Assembly: GCA_949358305.1 (NCBI GenBank)
Contig: OX442321.1
Location: 6,039,605-6,103,604 of the forward strand
Direction of reading: 5' to 3'
DNA length: 64,000 nucleotides
Source of the DNA: Strigamia acuminata
Lineage: Eukaryota > Arthropoda > Chilopoda > Geophilomorpha > Linotaeniidae
Below, one piece after another: positions 11,289-23,391 of this stretch; positions within the stretch are counted from its first letter, which is position 1, and every line of letters starts with the position of its first letter. Position numbers and translations under genes: made by a program. Under the pieces are notes generated by a model. It was given only the letters and a program-made list of their open reading frames with translations, ran no database searches and was not told the DNA's origin.

Positions 11289-11830
11289 AAAATGCACAGA
11301 AAAGCATTTTTCATGCACAGAAAAGCATTTTTCATGCACAGAAAAGCATTTTTCATGCACAGAAAAGCATTTTTCATGCACAGAAAAGCATTTTTCATGC
11401 ACAGAAAAGCATTTTTCATGCACAGAAAAGCATTTTTCATGCACAGAAAAGCATTTTTCATGCACAGAAAAGCATTTTTCATGCACAGAAAAGCATTTTT
11501 CATGCACAGAAAAGCATTATTCATGCGCAGAAAAGCATTTTTCATGCACAAAAATGCATTTTTTAAGCCCAAAAATGCATTTTTTAAGCCCAAAAATGCA
11601 TTTTTTAAGCCCAAAAATGCATTTTTCAAGCACAAAAATGTATTTTCGAACCAAAAAATGCATTTTCAAGTCGAAAAAACGCATTTTTCAAGTTCAAAAA
11701 CGCATTTTTTAAGTCCAAAAATGCATTTTCAGGTCCAAAAATGCATTTTTCAAACCAAAAAATCTATTTTTAAGTGCCAAAAATGCTTTTTAAGCTGCAT
11801 AACGCTTTTTTCATGCACAAAAATAGACTT
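11289..11830. repeat. 21-bp minisatellite
   Basis: About eleven near-identical copies of ACAGAAAAGCATTTTTCATGC are followed by diverged units built on AAAAATGCATTTTT, a palindromic core. Because the unit is a multiple of three and stop-free in most frames, open frames appear on both strands (e.g. a repeating MHRKAFF heptapeptide). These are a by-product of the repeat, not genes. Confidence 0.9.
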
Positions 11831-12010
11831 TTAGAAATTGAAAATCCATCATCCATCATCAGAAAGAAATGAAAAAAAAATAAAATTTCATTCCTTCGAT
11901 AAAAGTTTTGACGGTTTCTTCTCCATTTTGAACCAACCCTGGTCATTTAATGAATTTAAATAGATCCGTTACGGATTTCAAAATCTCAAATTCTGCACAA
12001 AAACGAAGAT

Positions 12011-12325
12011 TTATGCGAATGCCAAGCACTTGGGCCTCCGAAGCTCATCTGTCGCCAGATGACAGGCCAGAGAAGTAGGTGGCAACGCTGGATCAATGTA
12101 TTCCTCCACGCCAGAGTGAGAAGGATTGCATTTGCATCCTAATCGACAAGCCATAAAGACCGCCTTGCTGCCCACAAGATGAACTAGATACTGATGTAGA
12201 AAAGGTGCTATTGACCACCCATCAATGTGGTGCTCCGCGGACTTCCTTCCACTTTGTGCAGTTTCCTCAATCTCACCGCTAACATCCCTCACCAAAGCGA
12301 AATAAACAAATTCCACAAACTCCAA
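12011..12325 (-). other. Coding-like island, unidentified
   Basis: An open frame of 104 codons ending in a proper stop (…RRPKCLAFA), with balanced composition and a higher GC content than its surroundings. There is no ATG at its start (TTG), so it would have to be a terminal exon or a fragment. No family recognised. It may be an exon of an unseen gene or transposon-derived. Confidence 0.25.
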
Positions 12326-13304
12326 AATATTACATCAATTCTAATGTTATTATTGTTTGTTTTGACAAGCTAATAATTGCTACAACTAATAATGCTAATC
12401 TTAAAGTGAATAAATAATTCTAAAAAAAAAAAAAATAATAATAATAATAATAATAAATTCTATTTTCGTCTTGAACTGCTTCCATGTGGGCAGCAAGCAT
12501 TTCAAAACTAGAAAATTCAATGTCATGCGTAAAGAATAAATAAGAGCAATGTCCAATTAATGATAATAAACATGATTCAGACACTGATGACTTTTTTGCC
12601 CTCATTTAAACATTGTTCACGTTCTCAACCAAAAAAGTGCCTTGATAAAGCCCACACCCTGCATAAAGTACTGAGACGCAGTTAATAAATGAAAATGACA
12701 TTCATTTTACGCACCGTTGTAAGTACTCATCGTTACAAGTAATTTACCAAAATATTGCACTTATTTACTTGATTTTAGCATTATTATAGGCCTAATAATA
12801 GCCTCAATACTGTTAAATAACAACTGGAATTAGAAAATCGTCTGCGCAGAATGGGATGCGCATCAAGATACGGGGCGCAAATTGTAGGTACTTCTTAATT
12901 GTCATAACTTAGTTGCACACTATTTATTCTTTATTTTTCACTAAAAGTGATTTTATTCCACACTACTTTTTTCCGTTTAAGGCAATGAAATATTCTAGGC
13001 GAAACCAGAGGCCCCGGGTTAATATACATCACGCTTTTTTTAAGAAGGAATAAAGTTGTCGCTTAAATTTACTTTATCCAAGCCGAAAGTCACGCTTTAC
13101 AGAAACTTGCGACAAACTCCCATTGGTTTTGCATACCGCAAGCTCAAAGATACAAATAATCATGTGATCCTTCTAAACCAATAAAGAAGAGCTCAAGTTC
13201 AAGACAAACATTTAATAATCATTAAAATATTATGTGTTTCATGCTTGTATATTTGTATGGATTGAAGTTGGATGCAGTTGGACGTAAAATAGACAAACCA
13301 TCCT
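12326..13304. other. No gene; (TAA)n microsatellite
   Basis: A (AAT)n tract lies at about 12,436-12,460. Otherwise AT-rich DNA without supported genes. Confidence 0.5.
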
Positions 13305-13490
13305 CTGCTACCAATTGTTGACCTCTAGTTGACCTTTAGTTGACTAGATGACTAGTGGAGTCAGGAAAGTGACCAGTCGGTTGTAGAAAATTTACACGAG
13401 AGTTTATTCAAAGAAAAACACAGGTGGCGCTGTGCAAGGGCAGCGTCACAAATTATCAATCAAAGAAAATGGAATGCCAAACACCGTAAA
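13305..13490 (-). mobile_element. Old LTR related to the Gag-only element
   Basis: About 186 bp, close to the 194 bp of the intact LTR. Shared blocks include AGGTGGCGCTG, GCAGCGTCACAAATTATCA and AAAATGGA in the same order as at 1400-1460. On the minus strand it is followed by TGGTAGCAGAGGATGG, which has the form of a primer binding site, so some internal sequence may remain to the left. Confidence 0.6.
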
Positions 13491-15220
13491 ATCAACTATA
13501 TTATCCACTAACAAACATTGTTCAAAACTCAAATTTATGTTGCTTAATGAATTGCCCATCCCATGTTTACTCTAAATCCATCAAAACAATCTGCGTTAGT
13601 TTCATATTAACTGAAATATTTGACTGCAAACACTTTAGCGTACCACCCTGTACACAGGAATCCCGATATACCTTTGACGGCTTTGTTAACGCTTTCAACT
13701 GTAATTCAGTTCCCAATAGTAAATGAGAAACAACTAATTAAATTGCTCGGAGAAGGTATTCGAGATTATTGTTTACTCAAAACGATGAGAGTGAATGAAT
13801 ATCACTTAAGAATTTAGTCCTCATGCAGTTTAACACACTTTGAACTGAGCAAAAATTCAATTATAGTTTCAATTTCTCTAGACCTAACCCAGTAGGTATA
13901 ATTTTCATTAAATTCCGAGTGATGTGACACCATTTGCACAAACTAGTGGTATGGAGAAACTTTGTAGAAGCTGGAAAAGTCTGCAGCCAATTGCATTTCA
14001 AGAGTGCTCTCTCTCAACAATTTTCAAGTGTTTTGGTAATTAAAAATATTGATTCCTAAGCTTCATTAAATCATTCCCTCACAGAACACTTCCAATTGAT
14101 GATCCCAACTTACATCTAATGTCACTTCTTGATCCAAACCTTAAAAAAAACATCCCAAAAGAAAAAAAGAACAAAAAAACAAGATAAACTTTTAAACAAA
14201 CCATTCAAACTTTCTCCCAAAATACAAAAACACATAAAAATACAGTATAAACCCAAACATGTCCTTGTCATTTCCCTAAAATTATTCTGTTTATTCATTC
14301 ATCTCACCCACACAGAAGTTTCCAACGACTTGCAAACGCATCCAAACTTTTTAAAACCCCGACGAGCCAAGTCTTATCAAAAAGCATCAGCACTTTATCC
14401 AGGACACAAGTTTGTTATGAAAATATGAAAAAAGATAGAGGAATTCATCATCTTTCAGCCTTATCTGTATGACTAAGCCGGGAACACAAAGAATATATAT
14501 AAAAGTCCTCTTGGGTCTTTCGGAGTAATCACTTTGCAAAAGGAATTGGCTCGTGACTCTCTTGTTTGCAATTTCTTGCTGACCGCCCAAAGACCTCAAA
14601 TACCAACTCGGTTCCGTATCATGTAGCGAAACCTTTTAACAAAATTAAATCTTCTCAATGGAATAGGAGAAGGGGGCAAGAAAAAGAAACTAACTCTTAG
14701 TACGCCGAGATATATGGGGTCTTGTTGACAAGCGGCTTTCAGAGCCATTTCCATGTCGAAAAGTAAAGCCTCCATACACGGGCAAACTACCATCTTTTTT
14801 CGGTGCAAGCACTGACTCAGATAACCCTCCCGACTCACACCAAACATGTAAGCACTCAGTTAATCCTTTTGGGCAAAGATCAAATACACCAATGCCTGGA
14901 TACAATTGAAATTGTGTGAAATAATGCTCCGAGGCACTAAAAGACTCAATCGGCAAAGTTTCGCATCTTTACATATCGATCAGTTAAATGCGATCAAGCA
15001 ATCTTTGATTTTTCTTTAGTGCAAAGACGTATACAACAGCGTTTAAGTACTATACCAAGTAACACAATGAACGATTTAACATTGCATCTGAATAGATGGA
15101 ATGTTTAATATCGTACTAGTCAAATCCATATATCCTCATACTCCTGTGAAAGTGATAAAAATAAAATATTTGGATTGACCTCAAATTAAATCTAGTTTTA
15201 ATTAAACCTTGAAATTGAAA
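13491..15220. other. No gene recognised
   Basis: Several open frames of 60-99 codons, including two overlapping minus-strand frames at 14,596-14,956. No domain or exon structure could be supported. Confidence 0.4.
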
Positions 15221-15221
15221 T

Positions 15222-15372
15222 AGTATACATAGATGCGATGTTTAATATCGTGTATGCATAGATGCGATGTTTAATATCGTATATACATAGATGCGATGTT
15301 TAATATCGTATATACATACATGCGATGTTTAATATCGTATATACATACATGCGATGTTTAATATCGTATATA
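15222..15372. repeat. 29-bp minisatellite, about 5 copies
   Basis: Units contain GATGCGATGTTTAATATCGT followed by ATATACATA. A diverged unit (GATGGAATGTTTAATATCGT) sits about 130 bp upstream near 15,095. Confidence 0.85.
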
Positions 15373-15659
15373 AGGTGCGTCCAATAATGATAAGTCCACC
15401 CCTGCATTGTTACATAAAATAACTTCTGCGATGTTAAATTGACCATCTGTGCTACTGGAGATGAAGTACTACTATCAAAATCGCGCGGCAATAGTACAGC
15501 CACTCGATGAGAACCGGAAATAACGTCATTTTTAATGATGACAAAATTCGTGTCTCCAGCATTACGTGTATCAAGAACGGTTTTATTTTTTTCTTGGACT
15601 CTCTTTGGTGTGTCGAAAAAACAAGCTCGTAAATACGCTCTGATCACGTGCAGTGACAT
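15373..15659 (-). other. Unidentified open frame beside a transposon-like end
   Basis: From an ATG at 15,659 the minus strand is open for about 100 codons and then runs into the 29-bp minisatellite. Composition is protein-like but no family is recognised. At its 3' side AAGGTGCGTCCAATAATGAT resembles AAGGTGAGTCCATTAATTAT at about 42,715, so both may be ends of a DNA transposon. Confidence 0.25.
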
Positions 15660-16075
15660 TCCCAAGTTTAAGCTTTTAAGTGCAGTTAAGCACTTGATCC
15701 CTTTTCTGATTCCTCTTAATGTGTTCCTCCTATGCCTGCTAGACTGTTTTATCCGTTTTAATAATTAAGACAAGCCCGTATTCCATAAATAAGCGGACCG
15801 CGGAGTTCAGGAAAAATTACAAGTATACAGTAGCTCTTGCCGATCAAACTACCGAGGAAAATTGTTTCAGATTGCTTCTCCAAGTCATTCCTACACGATT
15901 CAATTTTGTTAATATTAAATATTAATAACAGTCATTTCACAATAAATACCCATACAGTCCAAAAATTACATTTTATAATATATTGCTCTTCACTTAATGC
16001 ATTAAGTATATTATTTCTACATTAAATACGTAATGCGTTTCATAATTGTAGAGAAAGGAAAAGTCTGCTGCCGAT
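15660..16075. other. No gene recognised
   Basis: AT-rich, only short open frames. Confidence 0.4.
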
Positions 16076-16464
16076 TTAAGGTGGAAACACAAGGAAGCAG
16101 GTAAAATTTCAAAGCTTGCGACATAGTACAAATTTAAAGAGGGAATCATTTACAAGCTCACTTCACCCGCTTTTGGCTTACCAGCTTAACCGGCAAACTC
16201 ACGCTAGCTAGGTAGCTAGCCAGAAATTCCCGCCAAAATCTCCTCCAAGAATTTCCTCACGATTCTGATTGGCTGTCAAAGTCGCATGACCAAAACACCA
16301 GCAAGCGTGAAGCTGGTAAATCAAATTCAGTTTGATCGGAGCAGGCGAGTACAAGCTCGCTTCAAAACAAAGCTCTGAATAAAAACGCAAGCTTGTGTTT
16401 GCTCAAGCGGGCGACTTTTTAGCCGCTTTTAAATTTTACCCGCTCCCTTGTGTTTCCACCTTAA
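16076..16464. mobile_element. piggyBac-like MITE
   Basis: TTAA|GGTGGAAACACAAGG…CCTTGTGTTTCCACC|TTAA. Terminal inverted repeats of about 30 bp differ at only two positions and are flanked by TTAA, the target duplication specific to piggyBac-type transposases. The 381-bp interior has many AAGC/GCTT motifs and no transposase. Confidence 0.8.
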
Positions 16465-18366
16465 TTAGAATGATAACTGTCTAAACTCTATTCCAAAAAG
16501 TACTTGAAATACTCCCATTGGTTGAGACATACATCTCATTGTAACAAACAATACCATTATACATCAACAATAATACAATCGAAAAAATGCATTAAAAAAT
16601 GCATTGCAATATATTTTTCAATCGTACGAGTATCCATAAAAAAATGCACATTTCACGCACTGGATAAGTATTATTTCATCTCCTCCTTTTGTGGATGTTT
16701 ATTAAAGGTGGTTCAATTACTCCTCCCGCATTTTAAATCTATATTGAACGACCCAGAAGCAGCAAAACAAATATAAAAGAAAATCCTCTCTCCCTCCTCC
16801 ATCTAACTGTCCACCCTTGAGCCTGACCTCAGGATGAAACAATTTCACCGTACACAGATTTACGTTGAAACTTGAAACTGGAATTCATTATTGAACAAAT
16901 ACACGAATAAGCCCGAATGGAATCCACATGCCTTTACGCGCATACTTTCATCCGAGCAATGCAGCATCCCGGGTTACCAACCAATCTCCTCCAAGCAGAG
17001 AATTTGACAATTTTTAAAGACCGAAATTTCTAACCGGAGCTCAATTTCCTGCAATTCCCATCAGTACAAACAAAGAAAACTTTCCCTCGCTATTTGGCTT
17101 CAAGAATATTAAATGATATAGAACATATTCACAATGTAAACAAGAGTCTTAAAACGGAAATTAAGCGCCCAAATATCAAATATTAGCTCGAGAAACTGCC
17201 TCAGCTCTCTATCACACAAAGATGATTGATTAAACCTGTCATTACATGACGTCACACTCCTCCCACAAACAAAAATGGCGACTACAAAAATTTAAATTTC
17301 CAATTTCCAATTTCCAAATGCATCCATAATCAAATAAAGACAAAGGAAACTCAAACCCATCTTAAATATTACAAACACCCATTTCAAATGTTCAATAGCC
17401 AAAATGGAGAAGAAAACGAAAAAAAAAAATGGCGTCTACAAGTCAGTGAAGCATTCATCCTTTTTTATATAGAAGAAATTCGGTCGGAGAGAGAAAATTG
17501 GCGCCTTTTCTTTGATGTTTCCACAAAACACGGCCAGTAGCAAAAGAAGAATAAGGCGAGCAGAAAATGAGTCGATGGAGCCACGAATGACTGCACACAA
17601 CCACAACATGTGTTAACCAGAGGGCAACCAGAAAGAGCCTATGATAACGTAAAAAGTGAATAAACTGTCCCTTTCCGAATAAATAAACGCACTAAACCCA
17701 AAAAGCCTTCGCGAAAACACCCTAAAAATCAAATTCAAATTTCACAAAATTCAATTCCTTTTTTCTCCCTCCAATAAATCACCACGGACTATTTTATTCT
17801 TATTTTTTTTGCTTCTCAACTTCTATAGGTTCAAACGTCCAATCCATAAACGTTACAACTTCCCCATATTTCTGTCAGTCTGTTGTTTGCTGACAAAGCG
17901 CAGCGAATGGAGGAAGTATATTTGTACAAACCCTACATTCTTTTATGCTTGTACTTTTCAACAAGGTAAATAAAGATTGCTTACTTACACACAATTCGGT
18001 GTTGATTGTTTTATTCGAAAGCAAACAACCGTTACTATTTTACACAGCACCCACAGCTAGACGTATTCAAAATTACACGGCTCGAAAGGTCCTTCAGTTT
18101 GCTTTATCTTCTTTAAACCGGTAGAAATGCATACTTTAGACAGTCAACAAACAACAAAACTTGTGTGTGACTTGTATCGTGTGCACTGCGACTAAAAGCA
18201 AAATCGAAGAACTCTATCAAACTCTTGTTGAGAAATTAACATAACGCCCAATTATCGGTGACGTCTGTACGCGTAACAATATATCGAAATAAAAATATCG
18301 ATGCCAGACAGGTCAATTATTACATGTGTCCATCATTCGGTTAATCGAAGCACGGAGCACTTCTTT
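16465..18366. other. No gene recognised
   Basis: Contains several ATGGCG motifs (about 17,275 and 17,429), but no start followed by a credible exon was found. Confidence 0.4.
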
Positions 18367-18789
18367 CTATACTCTTGTTCGACTCAAAAGGGTAGCCTTC
18401 TCCCATTGGCCGAGCCGTATCACTGGTGTAGTGATACAAAAATATAGACCTAAACACCAGAAATGCATTACAATGTACAGACATTGTAATCGATTGCCTA
18501 CGTAACGGCCAAAATTTCAAAATTATGTGCTTTCCGGACAAAGCAACCAATCAACAGAACAAACATGAGTTTTGCATTTATATGTGCATAGAACTTAATT
18601 TTATAAATGGAAGTAACGTTTTTTAATAAAAATAATCAAAATTATATCAACTTAAATGGTAATATCAATCACAAAACATAATAAAAATAAAAACTACTTC
18701 TCCTAGTCGTAGTAACACAGACTGGAGTTAAGAGTAATGCGACTCGGCCAATGGGAGAAGGCCACCCTTTTGAGTCGAACAAGAGTATA
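18367..18789. mobile_element. MITE family 1, complete copy (subtype b)
   Basis: 423 bp. Ends TATACTCTTGTTCGACTCAA and reverse; CTCCCATTGGCCGAGCC in each arm. Flanked by TA on both sides with different outer bases, which supports TA as the target duplication. Confidence 0.85.
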
Positions 18790-20331
18790 CGTGGGTTTCT
18801 TTATTCAGACCTAAGAAGAAAAGATTATACATAGGGGAGACATAGTAACACGATACTAAGAGTACGCTAAAGAAAATTGGCGCCACCGTGACACCACACT
18901 ACAAAAATAATAAATTGCCTTACAAACAAACAAAATATCAATTTTACATTTCGGAAGTTGCACCAATTTAATTTTCTAACTTCTCTTGCCCAACAACGTG
19001 AATAACTTCAATCGAGTTAAAAATCGCACAATAAGTAATCTCATTTAATTCTGGTCACAACATCAAATTACGCCCAATTCCATCGATAGATTTTAAACTC
19101 AATTTCAAATTAAAGACAAGAAAAGAAAACACCATCTCGAAAACAACATATTTTTCAGCATTCCAAGGCCTCAAAACGTCCAAAAACACTTCACCGGACA
19201 CACAATTCACCATTCAAATAACCGCCACAAACGCGATATAATCTCCTTTTACCATTCCCATCACGAACCACATCACTCGACCGACCATTTTGATTTTTTT
19301 TCCCTCTCTCTCAAAACTTCCCGTCCATACTCGCTACCCGCAATGTTCCAAACACTTCGAAACTCGCCTCTTTTTCTCCACTTATTTCCTTTCACACGGA
19401 GCCCAACTCGCAACAAATGACTGACAACCGGAAACGGATCCGGTGAATAACAAGTAGCCCCCCTCGAAAGACGTTAAATCAACAAGCGGAAAACGCAGAC
19501 TAACAAATGCTCTCTTTTACGATTCAACATAGCGAGTGATCAAAAGCCCCCAAGTCCACCCGCCTGCCAAGGGCAAAAACAAAAGCCCCGGTCGAAATTG
19601 CACCCGGACCGCCGTATCGATTCTTCCGATGCCCCAGCACAGCCAACCAACGATCCTCCAGAGACCCATCGCTGCCCACATCTGCGATACGGCGCTCACT
19701 CACCACATCAAAATCATCAATTAAAAATACAACGCAATCTGAGTGCATTCTAGCGTTCACGACAATTTAAAATAAAATAAAATAAAATAAAATAAAATAA
19801 AATAAAATAAAATAAAATAAAATAAAATATTTTTAAGACAAAAATAACGGCAGTGTGTGTACACGATGAAGGAAACAGCAGGTGGTGCCCGTTTTGTTTC
19901 ATGCGCCATGAATAATTTGAACTTGGGCGGTGCTGGTGGATAATTTGTCGAGCAAACAACTTGTTACCCAACTCGCAATTAGCTTTTCTTTTTCCCTTCA
20001 ATCAGTCATTAGCAAGGTTGTTTTGTTTATATATGTTGTGCGCACTATGTGCACTTCTCATTTCCTCATCTTCTCGAATACAAACTATACACTCTCGTCC
20101 CTTTAAAGCGCAAAATTCGCTCAGTCTTTCGAAATTGGTTCCGGCACGTACTTTTCACAATCTAGTGGCAAACCCTCAACTCTAACGGAGCTTGTATGCT
20201 GTAAACTAGAATTTTTTCCTTTTCCGTTACGCTATTTAAAACTTACTAAGCATCTAGTTCAATGCGCACATCTCAAACGTGAATTTAAAAATTGATTAAT
20301 GATATTAACTACGCTAAAATCTAAAGCTAAG
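18790..20331. other. No gene recognised
   Basis: Apart from the AAAAT microsatellite listed separately, no supported feature. Moderately higher GC at 19,400-19,700 without an identifiable exon. Confidence 0.4.
19766..19828. repeat. (AAAAT)n microsatellite
   Basis: About twelve uninterrupted pentanucleotide units. Confidence 0.9.
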
Positions 20332-20920
20332 TACACATGACCTGATTCCGGGCAAGGAATGGTCACTTTCCGTGAGCGGCTAGAGGTTTTGGTCGACGTG
20401 GTACACACAGTTCCGCTTACCACACACGGAAACTTTCTGGCGACCGGAATTCTATTCTTTCCGGCAGTGACGGTGCACGGAAAAATTTAATTTTTTCCGT
20501 GCACGAACAAATTCTGTGTACCCAGAATGCATTGTGGTAATGCAATCGATCGTGACCGGTCGTACACAAGATGGAGATGGATACTGAATACAAAGACAGA
20601 TAATACTAAAAATGTTCGATTAATTTATTTTATAATTTATTATTAATTATTAATTTAAAAATACTGTAATCCGCATAATTATAAGGGAAAAGTACCGGCC
20701 GCAAACTCTGAAATTTGATTGCATTCAACACTGGTTCACAGTTCACAGTTGTGTTCACACTGAAAATGTGGTGACCCGAGTTCCAGATCCAGATCTTCGC
20801 TCTTCTTTTCCATTGGTATATAGCCACTCACTGTTGCAGTCAGGCATGAACACATCCTGTATTGCATCGCGTTCACTTCTGCTTGCATGCTGTTGCAGCC
20901 AGGTGTAAACTTCGCTTTAA
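20332..20920. mobile_element. Putative MITE, ~590 bp
   Basis: TAAAGCTAAGTACACATGAC on the left against TAAAGCGAAGTTTACACCTG on the reverse of the right. Inside lie a strong palindrome (20,473-20,504) and, at about 20,684-20,720, a block resembling the inverted repeat of the 29,321 element (AAGGGAAAAGTACC…CGCAAACTCT). Confidence 0.5.
20473..20504. repeat. 32-bp palindrome
   Basis: GTGCACGGAAAAA, a short TTTAA centre, and TTTTTCCGTGCAC: nearly perfect inverted arms within the surrounding MITE. Confidence 0.8.
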
Positions 20921-23318
20921 ACTCTCATAACATTTTCTTCCCAACATATACAAACTCCGTATACTCCAATACCAATCACTTAACGTAAAGACCATCCATC
21001 TCAATGCGCACTTTCTTTACAACAACAACAAAGTGACTTTAATGGCAATAATGGCGCTTTAAACTACAAACAATAAATCAAAACTTCATTTAAACTTCCA
21101 AGTTAAACAGTCACCGTTTGTCCACCCAAAAGCAGTTGTCACCCTCCATTCAAACAGCATTGGCAGGTCAGACAAGACAAGTAGCGCGTGTACTCATGCA
21201 TGTTACTGCCCCTCGTCTCACAAAGAAACTAGTTCTCAAAACGGACGCCAACCATAGCAATAATATTGTCCAAAAACTCACCATTTCTCCTGCCAGTTCT
21301 CCTCTCGGTGGGTTCTTGTTGGTTAATGAAAACCAACTGACAATATAATATAAAGTCTCTCTTTGGGCACAAATATTGTTCGATCTTTACTTGACCAAAA
21401 ACAAGCAGCCACTGTACAACCACGATGTTTAGATTAAAAACTGTAAACTAATACAACAAAAGAACAATACAATGACACATACTATATTGACACACACGAC
21501 ATAACATACCGTAACTTAAAATAAGCACTTCGTATGACATAAACTCAACACTAAGATACTGTGACTAACAAATATTATATAAAATATTATAAATGATAAA
21601 ATGCAAATCCCACATTTCCAAACCCACGACCCGTCACCGCTCCTCCAAAACAACCCAACGAGCATTAAATATTCATATTTCCCAGCAAAAAAAAACAGCA
21701 AAAAACAGCAAAATTCCACCATTTAACCTAACCAAGTGCCACAGTTCAAGGGGCAAAGTCCCCTGCAAATCCACCCCCACCAGGGGGCCCTGCCCCTTGA
21801 CTCCGTTATTGACCCGCGAACACCAACAGAAAGCTATTGCCGATTCCCAGCCCAATAATTCAATTAAATTTCCCAGTTCCACACAAAAATTCATTTTATT
21901 TTTCAGAAAAAAACATTATTTATTATTATTATTTATTCCTTATCTGGCAGCGCCATCACCTTCGTTATCCGACTCCATACATGGACCTCGAAAACCACGC
22001 AACAATCGCTCGTGCTCGTCGCAAACGAGAAGTGTCTGCCGCCGAGGCATCAACGTCACATTTGTTTATCAAAACCATTTTTTAGGCCTCGCGTGGCCTT
22101 TGGGGAACGCTTGTCACGAGAAATAATCCCCGCACCACTGACAGACGCCTCTGCCGCTTACAGACGATCTCCTTACACCTGCGACCTCTGCAGATGGTGA
22201 CGTGCACAAACAAACCTCGGACATGCTAATCGCTTCAATCAATACACGAATAACTACTGATGATAAAACAATAAAATAAAAAATAAAAAAAATGGTCGCG
22301 ACTCCTGGTTGCGTCCCCAGGGGTCGTGAAATCAATTTCCTCAATCCAAACAAAATCTATTATTGACGTGCGTGGTTAATAACGTTCTGAGTTATTTATT
22401 TCTCGGCGGAATTAGAAAATAAATAAATAAATAAATAAAAACGAGAAATAAAAAAAAATAAATAAATAAAGTTGAGATTTTTATTTTTATTTTTCTTTGC
22501 GAAATCGCGCTTTATTTATCTTATAGAATGGGAGCGAAAATTGCCGACTCACAGGGGATTAGTCTCTTCAAAGACTCGTACAATGTCATCTTATCTCCTC
22601 AGTCAAGAATGATACTCTCAACTTCAAGTCATCCCGCGAGGTCATTTCGGACTTCTTTCTCATCTTGTCCACTGATTAATTGTGCAGTAAAAATTCTTGC
22701 AGCAAAAATAACAAGCTGTGTGCATTTCCTTTGATCATTATACGCCACTGGCGCAGCCCTTTGAGTGTTTGCTCGCATTCCTCACCTCGTGGATCTTCAA
22801 AAACAAATAAAAACACGGGCTTGAATCAAATTCTCCATTTTTTCCTTGATTTGATGATTTCATAACGAAAAAAAATGAAGGGAGAGAAGAAAAAAAATTT
22901 AAAAAGTAAATAAAAATAAAAATGAAATCTTGTTTGGATTGTCACTGAGCAACAACACTCAAATCAGACCGTGCAATGTGTGAGTTGTGTGACGTAATCA
23001 CCATTGACACGAGTTGAAGCTGAAGCATCAATAGAGGTGTTGCAGTGCAGCCCAAGTTCTAATCATCAAAACGTGTCGCAGTACCTGTTTAAGCGCACGA
23101 TTGCTTCACAAAAGTTGTGCCAAAAAACCTTCGCTGATAACGACGGATCACCAGCGAATATTCTCAACAATTTTTTTTTCTCATTTTCATTTCAATCGTG
23201 ACGTCAAACAGTCCTCGAAATGTAAAATTTCACAAACGACAAATACCACCTCAAAATTAAAAAAAAAAATTATGAACCAATGTCAATTCAAAATATATTT
23301 GTCCATTAGAATTTATCA
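20921..23318. other. No gene recognised
   Basis: A (AAAT)n tract lies at about 22,418-22,470. The open frame at 21,593-22,126 and its neighbours lack domains or a credible start context. No supported gene. Confidence 0.4.
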
Positions 23319-23391
23319 GAAGCAACTAGGCCTGTGCGATTACTCTTTGAAGCGAATGCGAATGCGATACTGCAGTTTGGCGATAAAAATC

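Noticed and set aside
11289-11830. CRISPR-like look of regular short repeats (also 23,392-24,490 and 51,270-51,560)
   Set aside because: Units are contiguous without unique spacers, and the window is eukaryotic.
11055-11834. Five overlapping open frames of 101-191 codons on both strands
   Set aside because: All are read-outs of the 21-bp minisatellite.
14596-14956. Frame with an APKKDGS stretch, recalling reverse transcriptase
   Set aside because: No other RT motif in order, no YxDD, and flanking residues do not fit; likely chance.
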